From Anaerotignum faecicola (GTDB lineage Bacteria > Bacillota > Clostridia > Lachnospirales > Anaerotignaceae): a DNA stretch of 64,000 bases. Positions 35,117 to 46,320 of this stretch are shown in pieces. A model generated the notes under the pieces. It searched no databases. It saw only the letters and a list, made by a program, of their open reading frames with translations, and was not told the DNA's origin. The first letter of the stretch is position 1, and each line of letters starts with the position of its first letter. The translations under genes and the position numbers were made by a program. The stretch spans positions 62,001 through 126,000 of the forward strand of contig NZ_BHVZ01000001.1 in assembly GCF_003865035.1 (NCBI RefSeq), in the 5' to 3' direction.

Positions 35117-36888
35117 AATTCATCTGCCCCCTTTCTGATCAGCTCTGCTACCTCTGTTTTGATTTCTCTTTCAATTTCATCGTAGCTCTTGTCTACGTTC
35201 ATTTCTTCCACATATTTTGCACGGCCGATACGCTCGATCACATCCATTTTTGTCAGCTTCTGAATCGTAACGCCCTGCTTGATTGCTTCATTTGCCTCTT
35301 TATAGAAGGTCAGAATCAGCTTCATCATACGATACTGCTTATGCAGGGAGGTGTAGGTATCCACCTCATGGAAGGAGTTCTGATGCAGGAAGTCCTCACG
35401 AATGGAGCGTGCCGTTTCCAGAATCAGTCTGTCCCCGTGGCTCAGTGCATCCACGCCGACCAGCTGTACGATTTCGTTCAGCTCTGCCTCTGTCTGCAAC
35501 AGACGCATTGCCTCTGTTCTCTGCGCAGAGAAGTTCGGCTCTACGTTTTCATCCGCCCATGCGTCAACCTTTGCCTGATACAGAGAGTAGCTTGTCAGCC
35601 AGTTGATCGCAGGGAAGTGACGCTTATATGCCAGAGAGGAATCCAATCCCCAGAATACCTTTACAATACGCAGTGTTGCCTGCGATACAGGCTCGGAAAT
35701 ATCGCCGCCGGGAGGAGATACCGCACCGATAGCCGTCAGCGTGCCGATTCTGTCATCATTGCCCAAGCAGACTACGCGCCCTGCACGTTCATAGAACTGC
35801 GCCAAACGGGAGCCAAGGTAAGCGGGATAGCCTTCTTCACCGGGCATTTCCTCCAGACGACCGGACATTTCACGCAGCGCCTCTGCCCAACGAGAGGTGG
35901 AGTCCGCCATCAGCGCAACGCTGTAGCCCATGTCACGGAAGAATTCCGCAATCGTAATCCCTGTATAAATAGATGCTTCACGCGCCGCAACGGGCATATC
36001 GGAGGTATTTGCAATCAGAACGGTTCTCTGCATCAGAGATTCTCCTGTACGGGGGTCCTTCAGCTCAGGGAACTCGTTCAGTACGTCTGTCATTTCATTC
36101 CCACGCTCGCCGCAGCCGATGTAAACAACGATATCCGCATCCGCCCATTTTGCAAGCTGATGCTGTGTTACTGTTTTACCGGAGCCGAAGGGGCCGGGGA
36201 TTGCCGCAACGCCGCCCTTTGTAATAGGGAAGAATGTATCAATGACACGCTGCCCTGTAATCAGAGGCGCATCGGGAGATTCCTTTTTCTTATAGGGTCT
36301 TTCTCGACGTACAGGCCATTTCTGCATCATGGTTACATTCACGTCATTGCCCTTTTCATCTGTGATGATACAAACGGTTTCCTCAATGGTGAAATCGCCG
36401 ATAAAAATTTCCTTAATAACGCCCTTGAGGCCATAGGGAACCATGATTTTACACTGCACCACAGCCGTTTCCTGCACAAAACCGATTTCATCCCCTGCAA
36501 CTACTGCATCGCCGGGCTGCTTTGTGGGTTCAAATTTCCATTTCTTTTCTCTGTCCAGAGAGGGCACCTCAACACCTCTGCGGATGTTTGTGCCGCCCAC
36601 CTCGTACATTTTTTCCAATGGACGCTGGATACCGTCATAGATGGTAGAAATCAGCCCGGGGCCAAGCTCTACGCTCATAGGCATCCCAACGGATACAACC
36701 TCTTCTCCGGGGCCAAGCCCTGCCGTTTCCTCATAAACCTGAATAGAGGCTTTATCTCCGTGCATTTCGATGATTTCACCGATCAAATGCTTATCAGATA
36801 CACGAACCACGTCAAACATATTGGCATCTCTCATGCCCTCCGCAATGACCAGTGGACCGGATACCTTTACGATCGTGCCTGTTTTCAT
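35113..36888 (-). CDS. ntpA: V-type ATPase catalytic subunit A
   Basis: A 591-residue catalytic subunit. The P-loop is [17 protein letters not shown] (about 230-246), followed by [16 protein letters not shown] and [33 protein letters not shown], split across the catalytic site. The A-type insertion (about 110-185) is present. I chose ATG 36888, with AGGTGA 8 bases upstream; ATG 36900 sits directly on that RBS. Confidence 0.97.
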   Translation of the reverse strand: MKTGTIVKVSGPLVIAEGMRDANMFDVVRVSDKHLIGEIIEMHGDKASIQVYEETAGLGPGEEVVSVGMPMSVELGPGLISTIYDGIQRPLEKMYEVGGTNIRRGVEVPSLDREKKWKFEPTKQPGDAVVAGDEIGFVQETAVVQCKIMVPYGLKGVIKEIFIGDFTIEETVCIITDEKGNDVNVTMMQKWPVRRERPYKKKESPDAPLITGQRVIDTFFPITKGGVAAIPGPFGSGKTVTQHQLAKWADADIVVYIGCGERGNEMTDVLNEFPELKDPRTGESLMQRTVLIANTSDMPVAAREASIYTGITIAEFFRDMGYSVALMADSTSRWAEALREMSGRLEEMPGEEGYPAYLGSRLAQFYERAGRVVCLGNDDRIGTLTAIGAVSPPGGDISEPVSQATLRIVKVFWGLDSSLAYKRHFPAINWLTSYSLYQAKVDAWADENVEPNFSAQRTEAMRLLQTEAELNEIVQLVGVDALSHGDRLILETARSIREDFLHQNSFHEVDTYTSLHKQYRMMKLILTFYKEANEAIKQGVTIQKLTKMDVIERIGRAKYVEEMNVDKSYDEIEREIKTEVAELIRKGADEL

Positions 36889-36913
36889 ATCTTCATTCAC
36901 CTACAATCATTCA

Positions 36914-37231
36914 TTATTCGCTAAACAATATATCTGCGCCGATGGCACGCTTTGCCGATTCACGCACCTCATTCATGCCCAGCCCCATGCTGCCGCCGAT
37001 ACCGGGGATCACAATAATAGCGGGCAATTCCATATCCTTATATTTTGCAAGGCTTTCCTTCGCCTTCAGGCTGGCTCCCTCTGTGATGTAAATAATCGCA
37101 TATTCCTTTTCTGCCAGCTTATGGATTGTTTTTTTAATTTCCTCCGCGGAATAGGCAGGGAAAATATCAATCCCAAGAGCAAGGAAGCCCATAACGGTGT
37201 CTTTGTCGCCAATGATACCAACCTTAGACAT
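36914..37231 (-). CDS. ntpF: V-type ATPase subunit F
   Basis: A 105-residue central-stalk subunit (called G or F in different organisms). It shows the CheY-like start VGIIGDKDTVMGFLALGID, YAIIYITEGASL and PAIIVIPGIGGSMGLGMNEV. Its start overlaps the ntpC stop by 8 bases (ATGTCTAA). Confidence 0.95.
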   Translation of the reverse strand: MSKVGIIGDKDTVMGFLALGIDIFPAYSAEEIKKTIHKLAEKEYAIIYITEGASLKAKESLAKYKDMELPAIIVIPGIGGSMGLGMNEVRESAKRAIGADILFSE

Positions 37232-38198
37232 ACGCTTCTCTCACCCTTTCTTTAATTGTATCTGCATCAATATTATGCAGCTTGCAGGTCATAATAATCC
37301 GCACGCATTTTGCCTCTGTCTCTTTTGCAAGGATATAAGCCGCAACGGGTTCGGGGGTCAAGGTTTTATATTTTGCCTCCTTCACATATTCCGTCAGGTA
37401 ATCATCGCAGGCCTTTTCAAAGGCAGTAAAGCCAAGCTCCATGCTGTCGCAGAGTCTGCCATAGCTCGTTTCCTTCAGCGCCGCCGCTACGTTGTCGCTC
37501 TTAAAGGCATGCAGCAATGCTTCCGTGCTGATTTCGCCGCCGGGCACCAAGCCTTCTGTCAGCTCCTGCTCCGTCCGCTTCAGTGTATAAATGCGGTACA
37601 GCGTTTTCAGATTAGTGATATCTGCCAGCTTTCGCACATAGGTTGCAACATAAGGAATGCCAAGCTTTTCTGCCGCATCACTCATCACGCGAAAGCATGC
37701 CCGATCCAAAGTCGTGTCGATGTATCGTCCGTTCTTTGTCTTTGCATAAAGCTCAATGGCTTCTTCCACAGCCTTCGCATCAATGCAGGGCATTTCCATA
37801 TAGTTTCTTTCACGGAAGAATTTCCGCAAATCCTCTACGGGAATCGAACCGCCCTGAATCAGGAATTTCCTGCCGTTTACCTTGGAAATTTCCTCCTTGA
37901 TGAGCACCTTCACATTGTGATAATCGTTTTTGAATCGGAAAATATCCATGAAAACCTCATTGGGAATCAGCTTACCCATTGCCTGATATGCTTCCTCCAG
38001 ATTCGCCTGAATCATGGTTTCAAATTCATGGACATCCCCAATCTGCGTTTTCCCGTAATCACTATCCTGCAAGAAGCGCAGTGCTTCCTCTGCATCCTTA
38101 GCCTCTGCCATCTGCAGCAGCTTTTGCTTTGTCAGCAGCTTATTTTCCATGGAGCGCACGCTGGCTACGGCGAAAGGGTAAATTCGTTCTTTTGCCAT
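37224..38198 (-). CDS. ntpC: V-type ATPase subunit C
   Basis: A 324-residue helical subunit (AtpC/d-like) that couples the central stalk to the membrane ring. It begins MAKERIYPFAVASVRSMENKLL and ends in the family region KETEAKCVRIIMTCKLHNID. It lies 13 bases after ntpE. Confidence 0.94.
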   Translation of the reverse strand: MAKERIYPFAVASVRSMENKLLTKQKLLQMAEAKDAEEALRFLQDSDYGKTQIGDVHEFETMIQANLEEAYQAMGKLIPNEVFMDIFRFKNDYHNVKVLIKEEISKVNGRKFLIQGGSIPVEDLRKFFRERNYMEMPCIDAKAVEEAIELYAKTKNGRYIDTTLDRACFRVMSDAAEKLGIPYVATYVRKLADITNLKTLYRIYTLKRTEQELTEGLVPGGEISTEALLHAFKSDNVAAALKETSYGRLCDSMELGFTAFEKACDDYLTEYVKEAKYKTLTPEPVAAYILAKETEAKCVRIIMTCKLHNIDADTIKERVREAYV

Positions 38199-38211
38199 TT
38201 TCTACCCCTCC

Positions 38212-38772
38212 TTAAAACAAAATTTTTGCTGCGATTTGCTGGATTTCTTCTTTTTCTACTGTAATAATTGATTCAAAAGAATAGTTATATTCAATATCTC
38301 CGTTTTTCACGATAAAACCGCCGCTGATGTCCGCCGTCTGCGCGGAAAGGGTAAATTCGTTTTCCTTTACAACGTCCGCCAGTCTTGCCGCATCCTTCTT
38401 GGAAACCAGAATTTCCGTCCCCAGAGAACGGTCAAGCTTTTTCAGCATACCGCCGATGACCTTCGCATATGCCGCATCGTCCAGAGAAAGCAGTCTTTTT
38501 TCTGCCTCCGCAATCGTTTCCGCAAGAATTTCCTGCTTCGTTTCCAGAATGGCCTTTTTCGCCTGCATCTGTGCGCCGGAAATCTCCTTTGCGGCAGCCT
38601 TTTCCGCCTCTGCCTGTGCGTTTCTGTCGAATACGTCCAGCTCCTTATTCACCTTTTCCTGTGCGGCCTTCAGAACAGCATCTGCCTCCTTCTGCCCCTT
38701 GGCAAGGGATGCCTTTGCTACCTCTTCTGCCTCCGCAATGATTTTATCAATGATAATCTTACCATCATTCAT
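38212..38772 (-). CDS. ntpE: V-type ATPase subunit E
   Basis: A 186-residue peripheral-stalk subunit: an N-terminal Ala/Lys/Glu coiled coil (about 5-100, IIAEAEEVAKASLAKGQKEA) and a C-terminal globular part with GGFIVKNGDIEYNYSFESII, typical of subunit E. The RBS region AGGAG-TTA-CTCCT on the opposite strand forms a 5-bp hairpin that could hide the Shine-Dalgarno sequence just before ATG 38772. Confidence 0.93.
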   Translation of the reverse strand: MNDGKIIIDKIIAEAEEVAKASLAKGQKEADAVLKAAQEKVNKELDVFDRNAQAEAEKAAAKEISGAQMQAKKAILETKQEILAETIAEAEKRLLSLDDAAYAKVIGGMLKKLDRSLGTEILVSKKDAARLADVVKENEFTLSAQTADISGGFIVKNGDIEYNYSFESIITVEKEEIQQIAAKILF

Positions 38773-38803
38773 AGGAGTTACTCCTCCTTTTCCGTTTTAT
38801 TGA

Positions 38804-41268
<2,465 letters not shown>

Positions 41269-41282
<14 letters not shown>

Positions 41283-41595
41283 ATTCTCCCACAACCTTTC
41301 CGATTACCGCCAGAACGGCTTCTTCCTTCCTTTGCGCTGCCTGCTCTCTAATCTGAGAACAAGCCTCCTCCGCTTCCTTTAAAATCTTTTGGATTGCCTC
41401 CTGGCTCTCCGCTACAGCGTTTTCTACGGCTTGGTGCATTTCCTTTGCCCCTTGCAGTTTTGCCTCCTCCAGCAGGATTTCCTGCTGCTTCAGTGCATCG
41501 GCCTTCCTTTCTTCAGCCTGTGCAACAGCCTGCTTTTTGATTTCCACAGCACGCGCTTCCGCCTCTACAATGCTTTTCAGGATCTCATAAGCCAC
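41269..41595 (-). CDS. ahaH: V-type ATPase subunit H/G-like peripheral stalk protein
   Basis: A 108-residue protein that is almost entirely coiled coil, rich in Ala, Glu, Lys and Gln (VEAEARAVEIKKQAVAQAEER and similar). It is the first gene of the operon, where archaeal-type operons place ahaH. It would pair with subunit E in the peripheral stalk. The GTG at 41595 has GAGGTG 7 bases upstream; a second in-frame GTG at 41604 lies within that RBS. Confidence 0.88.
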
Positions 41596-42228
41596 AATAC
41601 TCACCTCACTTGCTGTATTTTTTTATTGAACAAATTGCACAGGTACTTTAAAACTCCCGTTAAAATTTTCTTGTTAAAGATATAACAGTATTATTTTCTA
41701 ATTTAAATAGAGATTCGTCCCTGTCCCACTCGTTCCTTCCCCTTCGGTTTCCGAAGGTATGGTTGAAATTTTCATGAATTTTCAAGAAAATTCCAAGGAT
41801 ATATGAAATATGAAACACATCCTTACCGTAAATAATACGGGATTTTTATGAATCTGTCAATCCTCTTACATTTTCTGTCCAATTCTCAAACCTTTTTCTT
41901 TCTCGGATATGTTTGTTAAAAATACATCATAGTCCTTTCGTCGAAAAAGCAAATCTCTTTATTTTTCAAGGTTTGCGAACGGTCTTTCGCATGCAATTTA
42001 TTTGTATTCCAATTTTTGCAGATTGTTTTTCCCTCTCCTCCCCTTGATGTTTTGTATAAAACAAACAGTTTTTTGCAGCTAATTTTTGTCAGTTTCCCAT
42101 TAGGAAAATATTTTTTTCACTGAACAAAACTTTTTTAAGTGAAATATTATTCATTTGAAACAGCTGTTTCCTGTTTTTACGCGTTTTTCTCCTCTCCTTA
42201 GTCATTCCTTTATGCAAATTCAACAAAT
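41596..42228. other. Gene-free leader and upstream region of the V-ATPase operon
   Basis: About 630 bases without a convincing gene. The leader (about 41596-41825) holds two perfect hairpins, GAATTTTC-AA-GAAAATTC (41776-41793) and CCTTCGG-TTT-CCGAAGG (41741-41757). Further upstream are a palindrome GAAACAGCTGTTTC (42157-42170) and an inverted pair TTTCACT/AGTGAAA (about 42116-42144) that could be regulator sites. The rest is AT-rich with no feature I can name. Confidence 0.6.
41832..41860 (-). promoter_or_regulatory. Strong sigma-A promoter of the V-ATPase operon
   Basis: Minus-strand TTGACA (41860-41855), exactly 17 bp, TATTAT (41837-41832). It implies an untranslated leader of about 230 bases before the first gene. 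Confidence 0.75.
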
Positions 42229-42277
42229 TAAAAAAGAGTACAGAATCCATTCAATAAATTGAATAGATTCCGTACTC
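42229..42277 (-). terminator. Terminator of the Nudix gene
   Basis: On the minus strand a long stem (GAGTACGGAATCTATTCAAT with ATTGAATGGATTCTGTACTC, few mismatches, 42277-42236) is followed by TTTTTTAATT, 9 bases after the stop. Confidence 0.9.
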
Positions 42278-42285
42278 CGAAAGGT

Positions 42286-42720
42286 TTATCCCTCCTGCTT
42301 TTTCCGCAGAGATGCAAATGCCGCACGAATGTCGCGCTTCATCCAGTGGGGCAATTCGCTTTCTTCCATTTCCTCCTCTGTCATCCAGAAGAAGGCCTCA
42401 TGCTCAGGGCTGAGCCTTACCTCGCCCCCCGTCCATGTGCAGGCGTATGTAAAAATACAAAGGTGGATGTGGTGCTTGATGGCATCAAATAAGGACAACG
42501 GCGGTCCGATGGAAACATGTAAATCCGTTTCCTCGCGGATTTCTCTGCGCAGTCCCTCCTCTGCCTTCTCAAAGAAATGCAGTCCGCCTCCCGGCAGATC
42601 CCATTTCTGATGGCTGTTCATATAGCTGCACTCCATTTCATGCTTGGAACGGCAAAGCACCAGTGCTTTATTCTCTTTTATAATGACAGCCTTCACAGCC
42701 ACCGCAAAATCCCTTTTCAA
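42286..42720 (-). CDS. Nudix hydrolase
   Basis: A 144-residue Nudix protein. The Nudix box runs from GGGLHFFEKAEEGLRR into EIREETDL (about 45-67), complete with the REIREE metal-binding core. It hydrolyses a nucleoside diphosphate linked to another group; the substrate cannot be told. The start is TTG 42720 with AGGGGG 8 bases upstream; GTG at codon 7 is an alternative. No obvious operon partner. Confidence 0.9.
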   Translation of the reverse strand: MKRDFAVAVKAVIIKENKALVLCRSKHEMECSYMNSHQKWDLPGGGLHFFEKAEEGLRREIREETDLHVSIGPPLSLFDAIKHHIHLCIFTYACTWTGGEVRLSPEHEAFFWMTEEEMEESELPHWMKRDIRAAFASLRKKQEG

Positions 42721-42761
42721 AAGGAACGCCCCCTTTGGCTCTTTCGTTCTTGCTTACTCTC

Positions 42762-43640
42762 TCATTTCGCATCTTCCAGAAGCTTTTTCAGTTCTTCTTC
42801 CGTAAAATCGTATTCCTTGCCGCAGAAATGACAGTGCAGGTTTGCCTTCTTGTCCTCTCTGATGATTTTTTCCAGTTCCTCTCTGCCAATGCTGATGAGT
42901 GCCTTTTCCACACGCTCTCGTGTGCAGTTGCAGTAAAATTCCGTCGGAACGGTATCCATGATTTTCAGCTCCATATCTCCCAGAATCATCTGCAAAATAT
43001 CCTCCGGTGTTTTCCCCATATCCAGTAAATCCGAAACATAAGGAAGCGTTGCCAGCTTCTTTTCCAGCTTCTCAATCATTTCATCCGTTGCATCGGGAAG
43101 CAGCTGAATGATAAAGCCGCCGGCTCTGCGGATAGAGGTATCCGTTTCCACCAGCACCCCCAGACCAACCGCGGAGGGGGTCTGCTCAGACTGTGCGAAA
43201 TAATAGGTCAGGTCATCTGCGATTTCCCCTGTCACCAGTTCAATCCGTCCGGCATAAGGCTCTCTCATGCCGATATCCTTGATTACGCTCATGTAGCCGT
43301 TGCCGATTGCGCCGCCGACATTCAGCTTGCCGGGATATAAATCCGGAATTTCCACATTGGGGTTGAATACATAGCCCTTCACTCTCGCATGGCTGTCGCT
43401 CGTTACCACAAGCCCCTGCAAGGGGCCCTCGCCGCGAATCTGCAGGGTTACAATATCCTTTTCGCCCTTCAGCATACTGCCCATCATCGCTGCCGCCGTC
43501 AACATTCTGCCCAGTGCCGCAGATGCAACGGGAGAGGTATGATGAATCTCTCTTGCATGCTGCACCAAATCCCTCGTTGTTGCGGCAAAAGCACGAATAC
43601 TGCCGTTACCCGCCGTCGCTCTTACAATATAATCACTCAT
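42762..43640 (-). CDS. hslO: Hsp33 redox-regulated chaperone
   Basis: A 292-residue Hsp33. The N-terminal domain (SDYIVRATAGNGSIRAFAATT) and the linker precede the C-terminal redox switch, where zinc is bound by YCNCTRERVEKAL and CHFCGKEYDF (four cysteines as CxC and CxxC). Oxidation releases zinc and turns on the holdase. GGAGGAAAAAAC precedes ATG 43640. Confidence 0.96.
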   Translation of the reverse strand: MSDYIVRATAGNGSIRAFAATTRDLVQHAREIHHTSPVASAALGRMLTAAAMMGSMLKGEKDIVTLQIRGEGPLQGLVVTSDSHARVKGYVFNPNVEIPDLYPGKLNVGGAIGNGYMSVIKDIGMREPYAGRIELVTGEIADDLTYYFAQSEQTPSAVGLGVLVETDTSIRRAGGFIIQLLPDATDEMIEKLEKKLATLPYVSDLLDMGKTPEDILQMILGDMELKIMDTVPTEFYCNCTRERVEKALISIGREELEKIIREDKKANLHCHFCGKEYDFTEEELKKLLEDAK

Positions 43641-43661
43641 GTTTTTTCCTCCGGTTGTTCT

Positions 43662-44408
43662 TTATTTCAATCGAGCCGCAAACAGCAAGCGCTCACTTTT
43701 CTCATGCGGCTTTGCAAAGCTATAGCCATCCGTAACCTCCAGCAGCTCCATCCCTGCCGCCTGCAAGGCCTGTGCCACTTCCTCTGTTGTATAGGCTCTT
43801 TCGTAGTGGTATTCCTCCACACGCTCATATAATCCGTTTTCCTGCTCAATAAAAAAGCTTACATAATATTCATTGATTTTTTCTTCCTCGTCGTAATCAT
43901 TCTCCCAGATATACGCCGCTGCTTCCTCTGCCGAGCCAAACGCCCTCTGCCCCAGTACCTCTCGAAATTTATATTCCGTATTCATATCAAATAAAAAGAG
44001 GCTCTCCTTTTTCATGTGAGCGGCAATGCTTTGGAAGGCACTCTCCAACTGCCCGTCTTCAATCAAATAATTCATGCAGTCGCAAAGGCTCAGAATACAA
44101 TCTGCCTGCTCGCCCAGATCCAGCTCCGTCATATCCTGACAGGCAAGCCGCACCGAAACACCCGCCTCCATCGCCTTGTGGTCTGCCTCTGTTAGCATTT
44201 CGGGGGAAAGGTCAACGCCAATCACATCGAAGCCCTCCTGCGCCAGAGGAAGCAGAATACTGCCTGTCCCACAGCCTAAATCCAGAATCGTTTTCGGCGC
44301 GATGCCGTATTTTTTCCAAACCGCATGGATGTGGTCGAGCCATTCGTCATATTCCACTTGTTCCATAAAAAGATCATATACCGATGCAAAGGTTTCGTAT
44401 GCGCTCAT
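43662..44408 (-). CDS. Class I SAM-dependent methyltransferase
   Basis: A 248-residue methyltransferase. Motif I is ILDLGCGTGSILLPLAQEGF (about 41-60), followed by VIGVDLSPEMLTEA and the later CDCMNYLIEDGQLESAF. It resembles the family that starts MSAYETFASVYDLFM. The start at 44408 has GGAGG upstream; an in-frame ATG at 44423 is less likely. Substrate unknown. It precedes hslO by 21 bases and may be co-transcribed. Confidence 0.9.
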   Translation of the reverse strand: MSAYETFASVYDLFMEQVEYDEWLDHIHAVWKKYGIAPKTILDLGCGTGSILLPLAQEGFDVIGVDLSPEMLTEADHKAMEAGVSVRLACQDMTELDLGEQADCILSLCDCMNYLIEDGQLESAFQSIAAHMKKESLFLFDMNTEYKFREVLGQRAFGSAEEAAAYIWENDYDEEEKINEYYVSFFIEQENGLYERVEEYHYERAYTTEEVAQALQAAGMELLEVTDGYSFAKPHEKSERLLFAARLK

Positions 44409-44553
44409 AAAGCCCTCCTCCATGCCCTTCTACAGAGAGATATTCGTTCACAATTTTATATTATAGCTCTATCCGTTTTTAAATGCAAGCAGGAATCCTT
44501 ATAGACAGGAAATGTCTTTCTGCTGTCCATACCCCTGTCCACTCCCTGTCCTT

Positions 44554-44772
44554 TTAGGTGTCCACTCTGTCCACTTTGTCCGCTTCTGTCCGCTTTCGCT
44601 CCGCCGTTTTTCTTGTCCCCATAATGCCGCCGATGCGTCCGCTTTCTCTCGATGTCAGCCCCCTCCAGCCGTACCGCTCCACCTTCTCCAGAAGCCCCAG
44701 CTCCTCGGCAACCTCGTATTTCATCGCCAAATCACGCTTTTCCGCCTCGGTCAGTTCCTTCTTTTTTCGCAA
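44554..44772 (-). CDS. Alpha/beta-type small acid-soluble spore protein
   Basis: A 72-residue protein with the SASP pattern: KYEVAEELGLLEKVERYGW followed by the second signature LTSRESGRIGGIM. SASPs coat spore DNA and are made in the forespore. The C-terminus is extended and charged (RKRTEADKVDRVDT) compared with typical members. It starts with TTG 44772, with GGGTG 7 bases upstream. Together with spoIVA it marks a spore-former. Confidence 0.85.
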   Translation of the reverse strand: MRKKKELTEAEKRDLAMKYEVAEELGLLEKVERYGWRGLTSRESGRIGGIMGTRKTAERKRTEADKVDRVDT

Positions 44773-44805
44773 TCAAATCACCCTTTCTGTCCTTTTCCTT
44801 CCACT

Positions 44806-44834
44806 CAGTATGCACATTTTCCGCCAAAACATGT
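44806..44834 (-). promoter_or_regulatory. Candidate sigma-G promoter of the SASP gene
   Basis: Minus-strand ACATG (44834-44830), 17 bp, CATACTG (44812-44806), close to the sigma-G pattern GHATR/CATnHTA. It is 33 bases upstream of the start codon. Confidence 0.4.
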
Positions 44835-44891
44835 ATTTTGTGCGCAGACGAATGACTCTTTAAAAAATACAATATTTTTTCGTAAATTTAT

Positions 44892-44920
44892 TTGACAGAA
44901 TACCTATCTGGTGTTAGACT
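44892..44920 (+). promoter_or_regulatory. Promoter of the asd-dapA-dapB operon
   Basis: A perfect TTGACA (44892-44897), 17-bp spacer and TAGACT (44915-44920), placing the transcript start just before the lysine riboswitch. Confidence 0.75.
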
Positions 44921-44944
44921 ATGAGACAAATACATATTTTTCTA

Positions 44945-45114
44945 AAGTAGAGGTGCGTTTTTCAAGAGTATCCGGGCAAATGTCATAAGGGATAGAGGAA
45001 GCCCGCAGAAAGGGGAAAACGCCGAAGAAGGGATAAGCCTTATCTTTCCCCTTCTGGTTGTGCAGCTAATATCTGTACGACTGTCATTGGAAAACCCAAT
45101 GGAGCGCTACAAAG
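44945..45114 (+). promoter_or_regulatory. Lysine riboswitch (L box)
   Basis: The conserved L-box core is present in order: GAGGTGCG, CAAGAGTA, GGGATAGAGGAAGCCCGC, AAGGGGAAAACGCCGAAG, the loop-closing CTGGTTGTGCAGC and TAATATCTGTACGACTGTC, and CCAATGGAGCGCTAC. The short P1 helix can form between GTAG (44947-44950) and CTAC (45107-45110). It controls asd-dapA-dapB, which make the lysine precursor, by sensing lysine. Confidence 0.93.
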
Positions 45115-45121
45115 AACAATC

Positions 45122-45188
45122 AAACTGCGGCATTCAAGGATACCACAGTTTCCTTGGAGGTCGGCGCGTGCGTCGGCTGTTTTTGTTT
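45122..45188 (+). terminator. Riboswitch expression platform with probable terminator
   Basis: A GC-rich stem GGTCGGCG-CGTG-CGTCGGCT (45159-45178, with G-U pairs) followed by GTTTTTGTTT fits an intrinsic terminator. Just upstream AAACTG (45123-45128) can pair with CAGTTT (45146-45151). Which pairing excludes P1 was not worked out, so the on/off logic is inference. Confidence 0.55.
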
Positions 45189-45272
45189 ATAGCAAGAAAA
45201 ACTATTCCAAAGCACAGCCCATCGACCTTTTATCATCGAAAACATTAACGCAAAAGAAAGAAGGATTTTAAA

Positions 45273-46271
45273 ATGAAGAAAATCAATCTCGCCGTAGTCG
45301 GCGCAACAGGCATGGTAGGCAGAACTTTCCTGAAGGTTCTGGAGGAAAGACAGCTGCCCATCGAAAACTTCTATGTTATGGCATCTGCCCGTTCCGCAGG
45401 CTCCACGTTGAAATTCAATGGCAAGGACTATGTTGTGGAAGAGCTGAATGAGCATTCCTTTGATAAGCCCATTGATATCGCACTGTTCTCCGCAGGCGGC
45501 GGCACAAGCGAAAAATTCGCACCCATCGCAGCCGCTCATGGCTGCATCGTCATCGACAACAGCTCCCAGTGGAGAATGGATCCCGCGGTTCCCCTGATTG
45601 TTCCCGAGGTAAACCCTGAGGATATCAGCTGGCACAAAAACATCATTGCCAACCCCAACTGCTCCACCATTCAGGCAATGGTTGCGCTGAAGCCTCTGGA
45701 TGATAAATATAAAATCAAACGTGTGGTTTATTCCACCTATCAGGCAGTATCCGGCGCAGGTGTTGCAGGCTGGAAGGATTTGGAAAACGGCATGAAGGGC
45801 GAGGCTCCCAAGAAATTTCCTCACCCCATTGCAAGCAACTGCCTGCCCCACATTGATTCCTTCCTGGATAACGGCTATACAAAGGAAGAAATGAAGATGG
45901 TAAACGAAACCAGAAAGATTCTGCATAACGATGCTATGCGCGTGACGGCAACAACGGTTCGTGTACCTGTTTTCGATTCTCACAGCGAATCCATCAACGT
46001 GGAATTTGAAAAGCCCTTCGATCTGGATGAGCTGATTGAGGTTCTGAAAAATGCACCCGGTGTTGTTGTGCAGAATGACAGCGCACACAACGAATACCCT
46101 ATGGCTGTTACCGCAGCAGGCAAGGACGAGGTATTCATCGGACGTATCCGTCGCGACGAAAGCGTAGAAAACGGTGTAAATCTTTGGGTAGTCGCTGACA
46201 ACATCCGTAAGGGTGCGGCAACAAATGCAGTACAGATTGCGGAAGAAATCATAAAAGCAATGAACGAATAA
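45273..46271 (+). CDS. asd: Aspartate-semialdehyde dehydrogenase
   Basis: A 332-residue enzyme that reduces aspartyl phosphate to aspartate semialdehyde. It has the NADP motif VVGATGMVGRTFLKVLEE, LFSAGGGTSEKFAP, the catalytic Cys in NPNCSTIQ and the His of RVTATTVRVPVFDSHS-type segment (RVPVFDSHSESI). First gene after the lysine riboswitch. Confidence 0.97.
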   Translation: MKKINLAVVGATGMVGRTFLKVLEERQLPIENFYVMASARSAGSTLKFNGKDYVVEELNEHSFDKPIDIALFSAGGGTSEKFAPIAAAHGCIVIDNSSQWRMDPAVPLIVPEVNPEDISWHKNIIANPNCSTIQAMVALKPLDDKYKIKRVVYSTYQAVSGAGVAGWKDLENGMKGEAPKKFPHPIASNCLPHIDSFLDNGYTKEEMKMVNETRKILHNDAMRVTATTVRVPVFDSHSESINVEFEKPFDLDELIEVLKNAPGVVVQNDSAHNEYPMAVTAAGKDEVFIGRIRRDESVENGVNLWVVADNIRKGAATNAVQIAEEIIKAMNE

Positions 46272-46320
46272 GTCATTCATACTATATAAGAGAGTTCAAT
46301 ATTCGAAGGAGGTCATACAT

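Noticed and set aside
33653-36924. Long plus-strand open frames opposite ntpB and ntpA (510 and 527 codons)
   Set aside because: Antisense shadows of clear V-ATPase genes, with no RBS or recognisable motif.
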